Assembly (NCBI GenBank): GCA_963539215.1
Contig: CAUTJT010000010.1
Coordinates: 1-50,185, forward strand
From: CAURNT01 sp963539215
GTDB lineage: Bacteria; Fusobacteriota; Fusobacteriia; Fusobacteriales; Leptotrichiaceae
Direction of reading: 5' to 3'
Length of the DNA stretch: 50,185 nt
This document shows, in pieces, positions 16,360 through 24,103 of the stretch (positions are counted from its first letter, which is position 1; each line of letters opens with the position of its first letter). Made by a program: the position numbers and the translations under genes. A model generated the notes under the pieces. It was not told the DNA's origin, searched no databases, and saw nothing but the letters and a program-made list of their open reading frames with translations.

Positions 16360-17775
16360 CTATCCTATAGTCCCTTCTAATTCTAATTCTATTAATTTAT
16401 TTAATTCAACAGCATATTCTAAAGGAAGTTCCTTAGATATTGGTTCAACAAACCCTCTAATTATCATAAGTTTAGCTTCATCTTCACTAATACCTCTACT
16501 CATTAAATAAAATATAGCTTCATCACTTATTCTTCCTATTGATGCTTCATGTCCTATATCTATATCATCAGTATTTACTTCTATTATAGGCATAGTATGA
16601 GAAGCTGAACCATTATTATCTAACATTAACGATTCACATTCAGCAGTAGCTTTACAATGATGTGCTCCCGGTACTACCTTAAGTAAACTTCTATAAAAAC
16701 ATCCTCCACCATTTTTAGAAATTGATTTAGATGAAACATTAGAAGTTGTATATGGTGCAGCATGTATTATCTTACATCCTGTATCTAAAAATTGTCCAGC
16801 TGCAGCAAAAGTAACTCCCGTAAATTCACAAGTTGCTCTAGGACCATTTAATATACTCATAGGAAATAGATTTGTAACACGTGATCCAAATGATCCTGAT
16901 ATCCATTCTATCGTTCCATTTTCTTCAACTATTGCTCTTTTAGTATTAAGATTATATAAATTTTTAGACCAATTTTCTATAGTTGAATAACGAAGTTTAG
17001 CATTCTTTGCAACAAATAACTCAACTGCTCCTGCATGTAAAGCATTTTTAAAATATTTAGGTGCCGAACACCCTTCTATAAAGTGAAGATACGCGTCTTC
17101 TTCAACTATAATCAAAGTATGCTCAAATTGACCAGATTCTGATGCATTAAGTCTAAAATATGATTGAAGAGGTTTTTCAACCTTGACTCCTTTAGGAACA
17201 TAAACAAATGATCCTCCTGACCAAACTGCTCCATGAAGTGCTGCAAATTTATGATCATTAGGTGTTATTAGACTCATAAAATATTTTTTAATAATATCTT
17301 CATGTTCCACTAATGCCGTTTCTATATCTGTATATATTACTCCTTGAGCTTTTAATTCTTCATTTAAACTATGATAAACAACATTTGAATCATATTGAGC
17401 TCCTACTCCTGAAAGACTATGCTTTTCAGCTTCAGGTATACCTAATCTATCAAAAGTTTTTTTAATATACTCAGGTACATCATCCCAAGAATTATTCATA
17501 TTTTCTGATTCAGTTTCTAAATAATGTATTATCTCATCTATATCTAAATCTGATAAATCTGTACTCCAAGTAGGCATAGGTTTTGATTCAAATATTTTTA
17601 AAGATTCAAGCCTTTTTTCTAACATCCATTGTGGTTCATTTTTCTTTTCTGATATTTTTCTTACTACTTCTTCATTTAATCCTTTACCAGTAGTAAAAGT
17701 ATGTAACATTTCATCTTTAATATCATATATACCACGTTCAACATCAGCTATATATGTCTTTTTTGTTATTTCCAT
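16360..17775 (-). CDS. sufB: Fe-S cluster assembly protein SufB
   Basis: A 471-residue scaffold subunit of the SufBC2D complex. Typical stretches are present: FDRLGIPEAEKHSLSGVG, VYVPKGVKVEKPLQSYF, FIEGCSAP and the C-terminal GHEASIGRISDEAIFYLMS. The conserved cysteine of the SufB-SufD interface is plausibly that in KATAECESLMLD. Length and order fit SufB. It follows sufC by 2 bp. Confidence 0.95.
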   Translation of the reverse strand: MEITKKTYIADVERGIYDIKDEMLHTFTTGKGLNEEVVRKISEKKNEPQWMLEKRLESLKIFESKPMPTWSTDLSDLDIDEIIHYLETESENMNNSWDDVPEYIKKTFDRLGIPEAEKHSLSGVGAQYDSNVVYHSLNEELKAQGVIYTDIETALVEHEDIIKKYFMSLITPNDHKFAALHGAVWSGGSFVYVPKGVKVEKPLQSYFRLNASESGQFEHTLIIVEEDAYLHFIEGCSAPKYFKNALHAGAVELFVAKNAKLRYSTIENWSKNLYNLNTKRAIVEENGTIEWISGSFGSRVTNLFPMSILNGPRATCEFTGVTFAAAGQFLDTGCKIIHAAPYTTSNVSSKSISKNGGGCFYRSLLKVVPGAHHCKATAECESLMLDNNGSASHTMPIIEVNTDDIDIGHEASIGRISDEAIFYLMSRGISEDEAKLMIIRGFVEPISKELPLEYAVELNKLIELELEGTIG

Positions 17776-17777
17776 TA

Positions 17778-18530
17778 CTATTCTCCTAATAAAGTTTCTC
17801 TTAATTTTTCATATCCATTTTCTTCTATAAACTCAGCTAATTCTTTACCGCCAGTTTTAACTATTTTACCATCTATTAATATATGGAAAAAATCAGGTTC
17901 TAAATATTCTAAAACTTTATCATAATGAGTTATTATAAGCATAGATCTATCTGTACTCTTAAGAGTTTTAATACCTTCAAAAACTATTTTTGTTGCATCT
18001 CTATCTAATCCTGAATCTGTTTCATCAAGTATAGCAAGTTTAGGTTCAAGTATAGACATTTGCAATATCTCATTTTTTTTCTTTTCTCCACCTGAAAATC
18101 CTACATTTAAATATCTACTTGCATAAGACTCATCCATTTTAAGTTCTGCCATTTTTTCTTTTAATAACTTATTAAACTTAAATATATATTGTTTTTCTCC
18201 AGTAACAGCTTCTCTTGCAGATCTTAAAAAATCTTCAACTGTAAGACCTGGTATTTCTTCTGGATATTGAAAAGAAAGAAACAACCCTTTTCTAGCTCTT
18301 TCATCAACTGCATCTTCTTGAATTTCTTCTCCTTCAAGTATTATCTTTCCTTTTGTTATTTCATATTTTGGATGACCTATAAGTATAGATGCAAGTGTTG
18401 ATTTACCTGCTCCATTAGGCCCCATTATTACATGGATTTCTCCTTTGTTAATTTTTAAATTTAATCCTTTAATTATTTCTTTTTCTTCTACACCAGCATA
18501 TAGATCTTCTACTCTTAATAATTCTGACAT
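17778..18530 (-). CDS. sufC: Fe-S assembly ATPase SufC
   Basis: An ABC-type ATPase of about 250 residues that drives the SufBCD scaffold. Walker A is GPNGAGKST, the signature is the SufC-specific FSGGEKKKNE, Walker B is LAILDETDSGLD, and the H-loop is IITHYDK. The ORF could extend upstream, but MSELLRVEDLYAG starts after GGAGGGAG and is chosen as the start. First gene of the operon. Its first five codons, ribosome site and promoter are duplicated at 22064-22142. Confidence 0.95.
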   Translation of the reverse strand: MSELLRVEDLYAGVEEKEIIKGLNLKINKGEIHVIMGPNGAGKSTLASILIGHPKYEITKGKIILEGEEIQEDAVDERARKGLFLSFQYPEEIPGLTVEDFLRSAREAVTGEKQYIFKFNKLLKEKMAELKMDESYASRYLNVGFSGGEKKKNEILQMSILEPKLAILDETDSGLDRDATKIVFEGIKTLKSTDRSMLIITHYDKVLEYLEPDFFHILIDGKIVKTGGKELAEFIEENGYEKLRETLLGE

Positions 18531-18565
18531 ATTCTCCCTCCTAATTGTTCTATTAACATACAAAA

Positions 18566-18594
18566 ATTATATCTCATTTTTTAACTAAAATCAA
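18566..18594 (-). promoter_or_regulatory. suf operon promoter
   Basis: Minus-strand TTGATT (18589-18594) and TATAAT (18566-18571), 17-bp spacer, back to back with the eamA promoter. No obvious IscR, Fur or PerR box is seen. Confidence 0.7.
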
Positions 18595-18620
18595 AATAAA
18601 TATATATTTCACATTAAACA

Positions 18621-18649
18621 TTGATTAAAAAAATATTGTAGTATATACT
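18621..18649 (+). promoter_or_regulatory. Promoter of the first EamA copy
   Basis: TTGATT (18621-18626) and TATACT (18644-18649), 17-bp spacer, followed by the ribosome site GAGGTGAT. The same arrangement is preserved in the second copy. Confidence 0.65.
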
Positions 18650-18671
18650 ATAAATAAAAAGAGGTGATAAT

Positions 18672-19568
18672 ATGAATAATAAAAGCAAAGGTATAAGTAT
18701 GGCTTTAATTGCTGCAATACTTTGGGGAGTATCTGGAAATTTTGCAGAATATATATTCACTCATTATAACATAACAGATTTATCTTATACTACATTTAGA
18801 ATGCTATTTTCAGGACTTATTCTAGTACCTTATTCTATATATATTAACGGGTATAATGATGTTAAAAAACTTATGTCGAATAAAAAAGAAATATTAAAAT
18901 TAATCATATATTCTGTAATAGGTGTAATGCTTTTACAAACTACATTTGCAAAGACTATAGAGTATTCAAATGCACCATTTACAACATTACTTCAATTTTT
19001 ATCTCCTATAATTATATTAATACTAATAAGTATAAAAGATAAAAAATTACCTTTAAAATCTGAAGTTTTTTTAAGTTTCGTTGCACTATTTGGAATGTTT
19101 TTGATGGTTACTAATGGAAATTTATCAAATATTTCAGTAAGTCCACAAGCATTAATTATGGGTATAATTTCTGCTATGACTTTTGTATTTTATATAATCT
19201 ATATAAAAAATTTTTTTAAATATGATATGTGTTTGATAGTAGGACTTGGAATGTTACTTGGATCTGTATCACTTGCACCATTTACAAATCATCTTAATTT
19301 TATATAAAGTATGAATAGAAATGATATTATTTCAGCATTTGCTTTTAATGTTATACTTGGAAATGTAATACCATTTTACTTTTTCCTAGAAAGCACAAGA
19401 TATATACGTCCAAATATTACAGCAATTATTGGATCATTCGAACCTATAACAGCTCTTCTTATATCTGTATTTATTATGAAAACAACTACTATATCTTTTA
19501 TACAAATTATAGGGGTTATATTAATAATAGGTTCTGTTACTTTATTAAGTGTTAAAGAGAAAAAATAA
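18672..19568 (+). pseudogene. EamA/DMT transporter, copy 1, interrupted by an in-frame stop
   Basis: Ten-helix drug/metabolite-type exporter of the EamA family, read as 299 codons with one in-frame TAA at 19305-19307. The first 211 residues (up to NHLNFI) and the next 85 (from ATG at 19311) together match the intact paralogue at 22221-23105 end to end in one frame, so the gene was broken by the stop rather than a frameshift. The N-terminal 34 residues are nearly identical between the copies, with drift afterwards. Alternatives are a sequencing error or two polypeptides; the second part has no clear ribosome site. Confidence 0.8.
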
Positions 19569-19634
19569 AAACATATATCTCTAAATTTTATAATAACCAA
19601 AATTATTATTTATTTTATTGATATATGTTTTTTT
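19567..19634. terminator. Bidirectional terminator between EamA copy 1 and ahpF
   Basis: Arms AAAAACATATATC (19567-19579) and GATATATGTTTTT (19620-19632) with a 40-base AT-rich loop, T-runs on both strands, in a convergent gap. Confidence 0.65.
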
Positions 19635-19637
19635 ATA

Positions 19638-21173
19638 CTATTTTTTTCTAACTAAATAATTATTAACTCCAAGAGCTGCACTAGCTCCACTTCCAGAAGC
19701 TATTACTATTTGCTTAAATTCTGTATTTGTACAATCTCCTGCAGCAAATAGTCCTTCAATAGAACTCTGACCTTGTCCATCAACAACAATTTCACCCATT
19801 CTAGTCTTTTCAACTTTATTATCTAAAAATTCTGTATTTGGAACTAACCCTACTTGAATAAAACAACCATCTATATCTCTTGAAATAGATTTACCAGATA
19901 TTCTATCTGTATAAGTTAAACCTTGTACCTTATCATCTCCATCTATAGATGTTGTTTCTGCATTAGTTATTATTTCTATATTACTTAATGATCTTGCTCT
20001 ATCCTGTAAAACATCATCAGCTTTTAATGTATCGGTAAATTCTAATACTACTACTTCTTTTGCTATAGGGGCTAAATCAATAGCTGCTTCTATACCAGAA
20101 TTTCCTCCACCTATAACAGCAACTTTTTTATCTTTAAATAAAGGTCCATCACAATGTACACAATATGCTATTCCTTTATTTTTAAATTCAGTTTCACCTG
20201 GAATACCTAAAAGTCTCCATCTTGCACCTGTTGCAACTATAACAGTTTTAGATAATATCTCTATTCCATTATTTAACTTAGATTTAAATTCATCACCTTT
20301 TTCTATACTTTCAACCTTATATCCTTCAAATATTGGAATATTGTATTCTATTACATGTTCTTTTACTTGAGCCATATATTTAGGACCTTCAGTATATTTA
20401 GTACCCGTGATATTTTCTATACCTAAAGTTTCTTTGACTTGTCCTCCAAATTCATCACAAACTATAGCTGTATTCCAATCTTTTCTTGCAAGATAAATAG
20501 CTGCAGTTGCCGCTGCTGGTCCTCCACCTATTATTAAAGTATCTAATTTTGTTATTTCCTTTATTTTATTATCAGATTTAGGTCCAGCTATCATATCAAG
20601 AATTTTATCAAGATTTGTTTTACCAGCAATAAATTCCTCACCATTTAAAAGAACAGTTGGAACTGCCATAATACCTTTAGTATCTACTAATTCTTTGAAC
20701 ATTCCACCTTCTATCATAGTATGACTAATTTTAGAATTTAAAACTGATAATATATTTAAAGCCTGTACAACATCAGGACAATTATGACAAGATAAACTAA
20801 CTATAGTTTCAAATTTTAATTCTTTATCTATAGCTTTAATTCTTGCAAACTGTTCTTCTGATATTTTAGGTTTACGCCCACCTACTTGAAGTAAAGCTAA
20901 TACAAGAGATTCAAATTCATGGCCTAAAGGAATTCCTGCAAATTCTATACCTGTTTTTTCATCTAATCTATTTACAGAAAATGAAGGTGTGTAATTTAAT
21001 TTTTCTTCAGTTACAGAAATTTTATCAGATAATGATACAATTTCTAAAATAAAATCTCTTAATTTTTTTGAATTCTCACTTTCATCTAAACTCATACCTA
21101 TAGAAATCTTATTTTCTAAAAGTTGTAAATACTGTGAAAGTTGTCCTTTTAAACTAGAATCTATTATGCTCAT
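19638..21173 (-). CDS. ahpF: Alkyl hydroperoxide reductase flavoprotein subunit
   Basis: A 511-residue NADH-dependent FAD disulfide reductase that recharges AhpC. The N-terminal twin thioredoxin fold carries the CHNC redox pair at residues 129-132, which receives electrons from the thioredoxin-reductase-like core with CVHC at 338-341. FAD and NADH motifs are IIGGGPAAATAA and VIGGGNSGIEAA. Typical AhpF length is about 510-520. Its ATG overlaps the ahpC stop (TAATG), so both are translated in one operon. Confidence 0.95.
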   Translation of the reverse strand: MSIIDSSLKGQLSQYLQLLENKISIGMSLDESENSKKLRDFILEIVSLSDKISVTEEKLNYTPSFSVNRLDEKTGIEFAGIPLGHEFESLVLALLQVGGRKPKISEEQFARIKAIDKELKFETIVSLSCHNCPDVVQALNILSVLNSKISHTMIEGGMFKELVDTKGIMAVPTVLLNGEEFIAGKTNLDKILDMIAGPKSDNKIKEITKLDTLIIGGGPAAATAAIYLARKDWNTAIVCDEFGGQVKETLGIENITGTKYTEGPKYMAQVKEHVIEYNIPIFEGYKVESIEKGDEFKSKLNNGIEILSKTVIVATGARWRLLGIPGETEFKNKGIAYCVHCDGPLFKDKKVAVIGGGNSGIEAAIDLAPIAKEVVVLEFTDTLKADDVLQDRARSLSNIEIITNAETTSIDGDDKVQGLTYTDRISGKSISRDIDGCFIQVGLVPNTEFLDNKVEKTRMGEIVVDGQGQSSIEGLFAAGDCTNTEFKQIVIASGSGASAALGVNNYLVRKK

Positions 21174-21739
21174 TATATTTTACCTACTAAATCTAATCCT
21201 GGTGTTAAAGTTTCACCTGTTTCTTTCCATTTTGCTGGACATACTTGTCCTGGGTTTTTTCTAATAAATTGTCCTGCTTTAATTTTATCAACTAATACTG
21301 AAGAATCTCTTCCTATTCCATCAGCATTTATTTCAACTACTTGAACTACACCATCTGGATCTATTATAAATGTTGCTCTTTGAGCTAATCCTGATTCATC
21401 TAAAACTTCAAATTGTTTAGAGATTAAATGACTAGGATCTCCTATCATTTTAAATGTAAGTTTAGATATCTTATCTGAATGATCATGCCATGCTTTATGT
21501 ACAAAATGAGTATCAGTTGAAACAGAATAAACTTCTGTATCCAAAGATTTTAAAGTATCATATTGTTCTTGTAAATCTTCTAATTCTGTAGGGCATACAA
21601 ATGTAAAATCTGCTGGATAAAACATTATAACGCTCCACTTACCTCTTAAATCTTTATCCGTTACAGTTATAAATTCTTCTGTTGTTGGATTATATGCTTG
21701 TGCACTAAATTCTTGTATTTCTTTTCCTACTAAAGACAT
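21173..21739 (-). CDS. ahpC: Peroxiredoxin AhpC
   Basis: A 188-residue typical 2-Cys peroxiredoxin reducing H2O2 and organic peroxides. The peroxidatic Cys49 is in FTFVCPTE and the resolving Cys167 in GQVCPAKW. The ATG follows TAGGAGGAA. It is the first gene of ahpCF, and its promoter overlaps a near-consensus PerR box, so peroxide induction is likely. Confidence 0.97.
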   Translation of the reverse strand: MSLVGKEIQEFSAQAYNPTTEEFITVTDKDLRGKWSVIMFYPADFTFVCPTELEDLQEQYDTLKSLDTEVYSVSTDTHFVHKAWHDHSDKISKLTFKMIGDPSHLISKQFEVLDESGLAQRATFIIDPDGVVQVVEINADGIGRDSSVLVDKIKAGQFIRKNPGQVCPAKWKETGETLTPGLDLVGKI

Positions 21740-21766
21740 TATTTTCCTCCTAAGTTATATTTTTTT

Positions 21767-21803
21767 TCATAATTATTATAACAAATTGATAAACACTATT
21801 CAA
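21767..21803 (-). promoter_or_regulatory. ahpCF promoter with PerR-box operator
   Basis: Minus-strand TTGAAT (21798-21803) and TATAAT (21775-21780) with a 17-bp spacer. Across the -10 box, positions 21767-21781 read TCATAATTATTATAA on the plus strand, 14 of 15 matches to the PerR consensus TTATAATNATTATAA. A repressor bound there would cover the -10 element. Confidence 0.75.
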
Positions 21804-21930
21804 CAAAAATAAAAAAATCATTAACATACTATTAACAATATTTTTTTATCCATTTCATACCTCTTTATTTAAATTATAGATAATATTATCTCTGTTTTGT
21901 TGTAATATCAATAGTTACAATAATATTTTA

Positions 21931-21962
21931 AAATAAATAGACACATCAGCATCTATTTATTT
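21931..21962 (-). terminator. Terminator after the 35-codon mini-ORF
   Basis: Arms AAATAAATAGA (21931-21941) and TCTATTTATTT (21952-21962) with a 10-base loop, ending in T on the minus strand. It starts only a few bases after the mini-ORF stop. Confidence 0.6.
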
Positions 21963-21970
21963 ATATATAT

Positions 21971-22078
21971 TTAATTTAATCCTGCTTTAACAAATAATTT
22001 TTTTATTTCTTCATTTTGTATTTCAGTTTCACCATAATTAGTTACAGCTGCTTTTCCTGCCTCTAATAATTCTGACAT
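21971..22078 (-). CDS. 35-codon mini-ORF starting with the duplicated sufC N-terminus
   Basis: Reads MSELL, identical to the start of SufC, then a different 30-residue sequence, EAGKAAVTNYGETEIQNEEI followed by KKLFVKAGLN. I recognise no family in the second part. The promoter (22114-22142), GGAGGGAG ribosome site and first five codons are a copy of the sufC 5' region, and a terminator follows, so it has every signal needed for expression. It may be a functional small protein, or a remnant in which another gene's 3' end was joined to the copied sufC start. Confidence 0.4.
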   Translation of the reverse strand: MSELLEAGKAAVTNYGETEIQNEEIKKLFVKAGLN

Positions 22079-22113
22079 CTTCTCCCTCCTAATTATTCTA
22101 TTGATATATGAAA

Positions 22114-22142
22114 ATTATATATCATTTTTTAACTAAAATCAA
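22114..22142 (-). promoter_or_regulatory. Duplicated suf-type promoter
   Basis: Minus-strand TTGATT (22137-22142) and TATAAT (22114-22119), 17-bp spacer, same elements as the real suf promoter at 18566-18594. Here it drives only the mini-ORF. Confidence 0.55.
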
Positions 22143-22168
22143 AATAAATATATATTTCACATCAAACA

Positions 22169-22197
22169 TTGATTAAAAAAATTTTGTAGTATATACT
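22169..22197 (+). promoter_or_regulatory. Promoter of the second EamA copy
   Basis: TTGATT (22169-22174) and TATACT (22192-22197), 17-bp spacer; nearly identical to the promoter of copy 1. Confidence 0.65.
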
Positions 22198-22220
22198 ATA
22201 AACAAAAAAGAGGTGATAAT

Positions 22221-23105
22221 ATGAATAATAAAAGTAAAGGAATAAGTATGGCTTTAATTGCTGCAATACTTTGGGGAATATCTGGAAATTTTGCAGAATA
22301 TATATTTACTCATTCTGATATAACAGATTTATCTTATACTACATTTAGAATGCTATTTTCAGGTATAATACTACTAATTTATGGTATATTTTTAAATAGC
22401 TTTAGTGAATTTAAAAAATTAATTTTTGATAAAAAAATTATGCTAAAACTAGTAATTTACTCATTTTTAGGTATTATGGGATTACAATATACTTTTTCAA
22501 AAACTATACTTCTATCTAATGCACCACTTGCTACTCTTTTACAATTTCTATCACCATTAATAATACTTGTGTATATAAGCATAGAAAATAGAATAAAACC
22601 TAAATTATCAGAAGTTATTTTAACTCTAATTTCACTATTCGGAATGTTTTTAATGATAACAAATGGAAATTTAAATGATTTAGTCGTTAATCCTTATGGT
22701 ATATTATTTGGTATTATTTCAGCGTGCTTTTATGCATATTATGTAATATATATTAAAGAATTTAAAAAATATCATATTAGTTTAGTTCTTGGAATAGGTA
22801 TGATATTAGGCTCTATATATATACTACCATTTAATGATTTCAATATGGCAGAATATATGAAACCTGATATATTATTTACATTTACTTCAAATGTAATACT
22901 TGGTAATGTTATTCCTTTTTATCTTTTCCTTGAAAGCACAAAATATATTTCTCCCAAAATAACATCACTGCTAGGAGCATTTGAACCTATATCTGCTCTA
23001 ATAATAGGTACACTATTTATGAATACTAAAATCTATATAGTTCAAATAATTGGTGGATTAATAATAATTGTATCTGTAAGTTTATTATCATTAAAAAAAG
23101 AATAA
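22221..23105 (+). CDS. EamA/DMT family transporter, intact copy 2
   Basis: A 294-residue inner-membrane protein with ten predicted hydrophobic segments in two EamA repeats. The signature AAILWGISGNFAEYIF opens repeat 1 and NVILGNVIPFYLFLESTKYI lies in repeat 2. Members export amino acids, nucleosides or other metabolites; the substrate is not evident. It is the functional paralogue of the broken copy 1 and lies in a duplicated block with a shared promoter region. Confidence 0.88.
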   Translation: MNNKSKGISMALIAAILWGISGNFAEYIFTHSDITDLSYTTFRMLFSGIILLIYGIFLNSFSEFKKLIFDKKIMLKLVIYSFLGIMGLQYTFSKTILLSNAPLATLLQFLSPLIILVYISIENRIKPKLSEVILTLISLFGMFLMITNGNLNDLVVNPYGILFGIISACFYAYYVIYIKEFKKYHISLVLGIGMILGSIYILPFNDFNMAEYMKPDILFTFTSNVILGNVIPFYLFLESTKYISPKITSLLGAFEPISALIIGTLFMNTKIYIVQIIGGLIIIVSVSLLSLKKE

Positions 23106-23134
23106 TATAATAAAAATAATTAACTTAAAATAAA

Positions 23135-23166
23135 AAGGATTGACAAATTTAAAATCGTCAATCCTT
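23135..23166. terminator. Bidirectional terminator
   Basis: Arms AAGGATTGAC (23135-23144) and GTCAATCCTT (23157-23166), 12-base loop, between the convergent EamA copy 2 and MmcQ/YjbR genes; it includes the stop codon of the latter. Confidence 0.8.
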
Positions 23167-23790
23167 AATTAATTCATAGCTTTTATCTATTAATTTTTTC
23201 ACTTTTTCTAAATCATTATTATTAGTCAAAATAATAGAAATCCAATATTTTTTATTCATATGATAGGCTTTAAAAATATATTCATTATCAATTATATTAT
23301 CTACATCATCATTTTTTAAATTGATAACATCACATTTTCCAACTTTATCTAATCCCAATTTAACATACTCAATATTTACTATAATTCCAAACCATTTATT
23401 TTTATAATTTTTTATTGTAATATAATCAGAATGTTTTTTAAAAGGTCTTTCAAGTTTTGCACTATATTTATTACTTACATAATTAATAACATCATTTTTT
23501 AGTGTATTTTCAACAAAACAATTTAAATATATAGCATCAATTATATTTACCACATTTTTATTTACATCTGATAATATTTCACCTTCAAAATTAGATATAT
23601 AAAACGGAAGATACTTTTCATCAAATTCATCATATATATCTATTAAAAATGAATTATCTTCTATTCTAACAACAACTTCAAATTCATTATCCATTATATA
23701 TTCTCTATATTCTAATTTATCATTAAATCCATATTTTATTAACTTATTATAATCAATTTTATAGTTTTCTTTAATTTTATATTTATTCAT
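23158..23790 (-). CDS. MmcQ/YjbR family protein
   Basis: A 210-residue protein. The last 90 residues match the MmcQ/YjbR fold: NKWFGIIVNIEYVKLGLD, then INLKNDD, then FKAYHMNKKYWISIIL, and a final helix. The first 115 or so residues form an extension also seen in longer family members. The family has a CyaY/DNA-binding-like fold with no firmly established role. The ribosome site is poor, and the start is only seven bases from the end of an omp gene remnant, so translation may once have been coupled to that gene. Confidence 0.75.
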   Translation of the reverse strand: MNKYKIKENYKIDYNKLIKYGFNDKLEYREYIMDNEFEVVVRIEDNSFLIDIYDEFDEKYLPFYISNFEGEILSDVNKNVVNIIDAIYLNCFVENTLKNDVINYVSNKYSAKLERPFKKHSDYITIKNYKNKWFGIIVNIEYVKLGLDKVGKCDVINLKNDDVDNIIDNEYIFKAYHMNKKYWISIILTNNNDLEKVKKLIDKSYELIKD

Positions 23791-23796
23791 CTAATC

Positions 23797-23991
23797 TTAT
23801 TTTACACATCCTAATTTATTATTACCTAACCCTAATCTTGCATATCCAGTTTCAACCTTTTTATTTTCAATAGATACTACTGCTCCAGCTTCTAATCCAA
23901 CTCCAACCTTACCATAAACCTTATCTGTAATTCCAAATGTAGAATATTGTTGTCCTTCAAGACCTGTTGTAATTAAATCACCCTTATTATA
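23797..23991 (-). pseudogene. Truncated copy of the small outer-membrane protein gene
   Basis: Positions 23841-23991 match 25690-25840 inside the intact gene with two mismatches in 151 bp. 23824-23849 match 25469-25494 with one mismatch in 26 bp. The copy lacks the signal peptide and first 30 or so codons, has an in-frame stop just upstream, and has lost 204 bp (68 codons, in frame) exactly between two CATATCCAG repeats of the intact gene. What remains reads NKGDLITTGLEGQQYSTFG through to GYARLGLGNNK, with a new short tail. It cannot be expressed as an outer-membrane protein. Confidence 0.85.
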
Positions 23992-24063
23992 CCTAATAAT
24001 TTCCTAAATTAAAATATTTATTTTTATAAAAAATTATTTGGCTTTCAATTTTTTATTATATAA

Positions 24064-24097
24064 AAAGAGAATTTAAACTTTCATTCAAATTCTCTTT
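24064..24097 (-). terminator. Terminator after the pectate lyase gene
   Basis: Arms AAAGAGAATTT (24064-24074) and AAATTCTCTTT (24087-24097), 12-base loop, T-rich on the minus-strand side, seven bases after the stop. Confidence 0.8.
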
Positions 24098-24103
24098 AAT
24101 ACA

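Noticed and set aside
9405..23166. GGATTGAC stem shared by the hairpins at 9405-9435 and 23135-23166 as a mobile repeat
   Set aside because: Only the 8-10-bp stems match; the loops and flanks differ. They are better explained as independent terminators.
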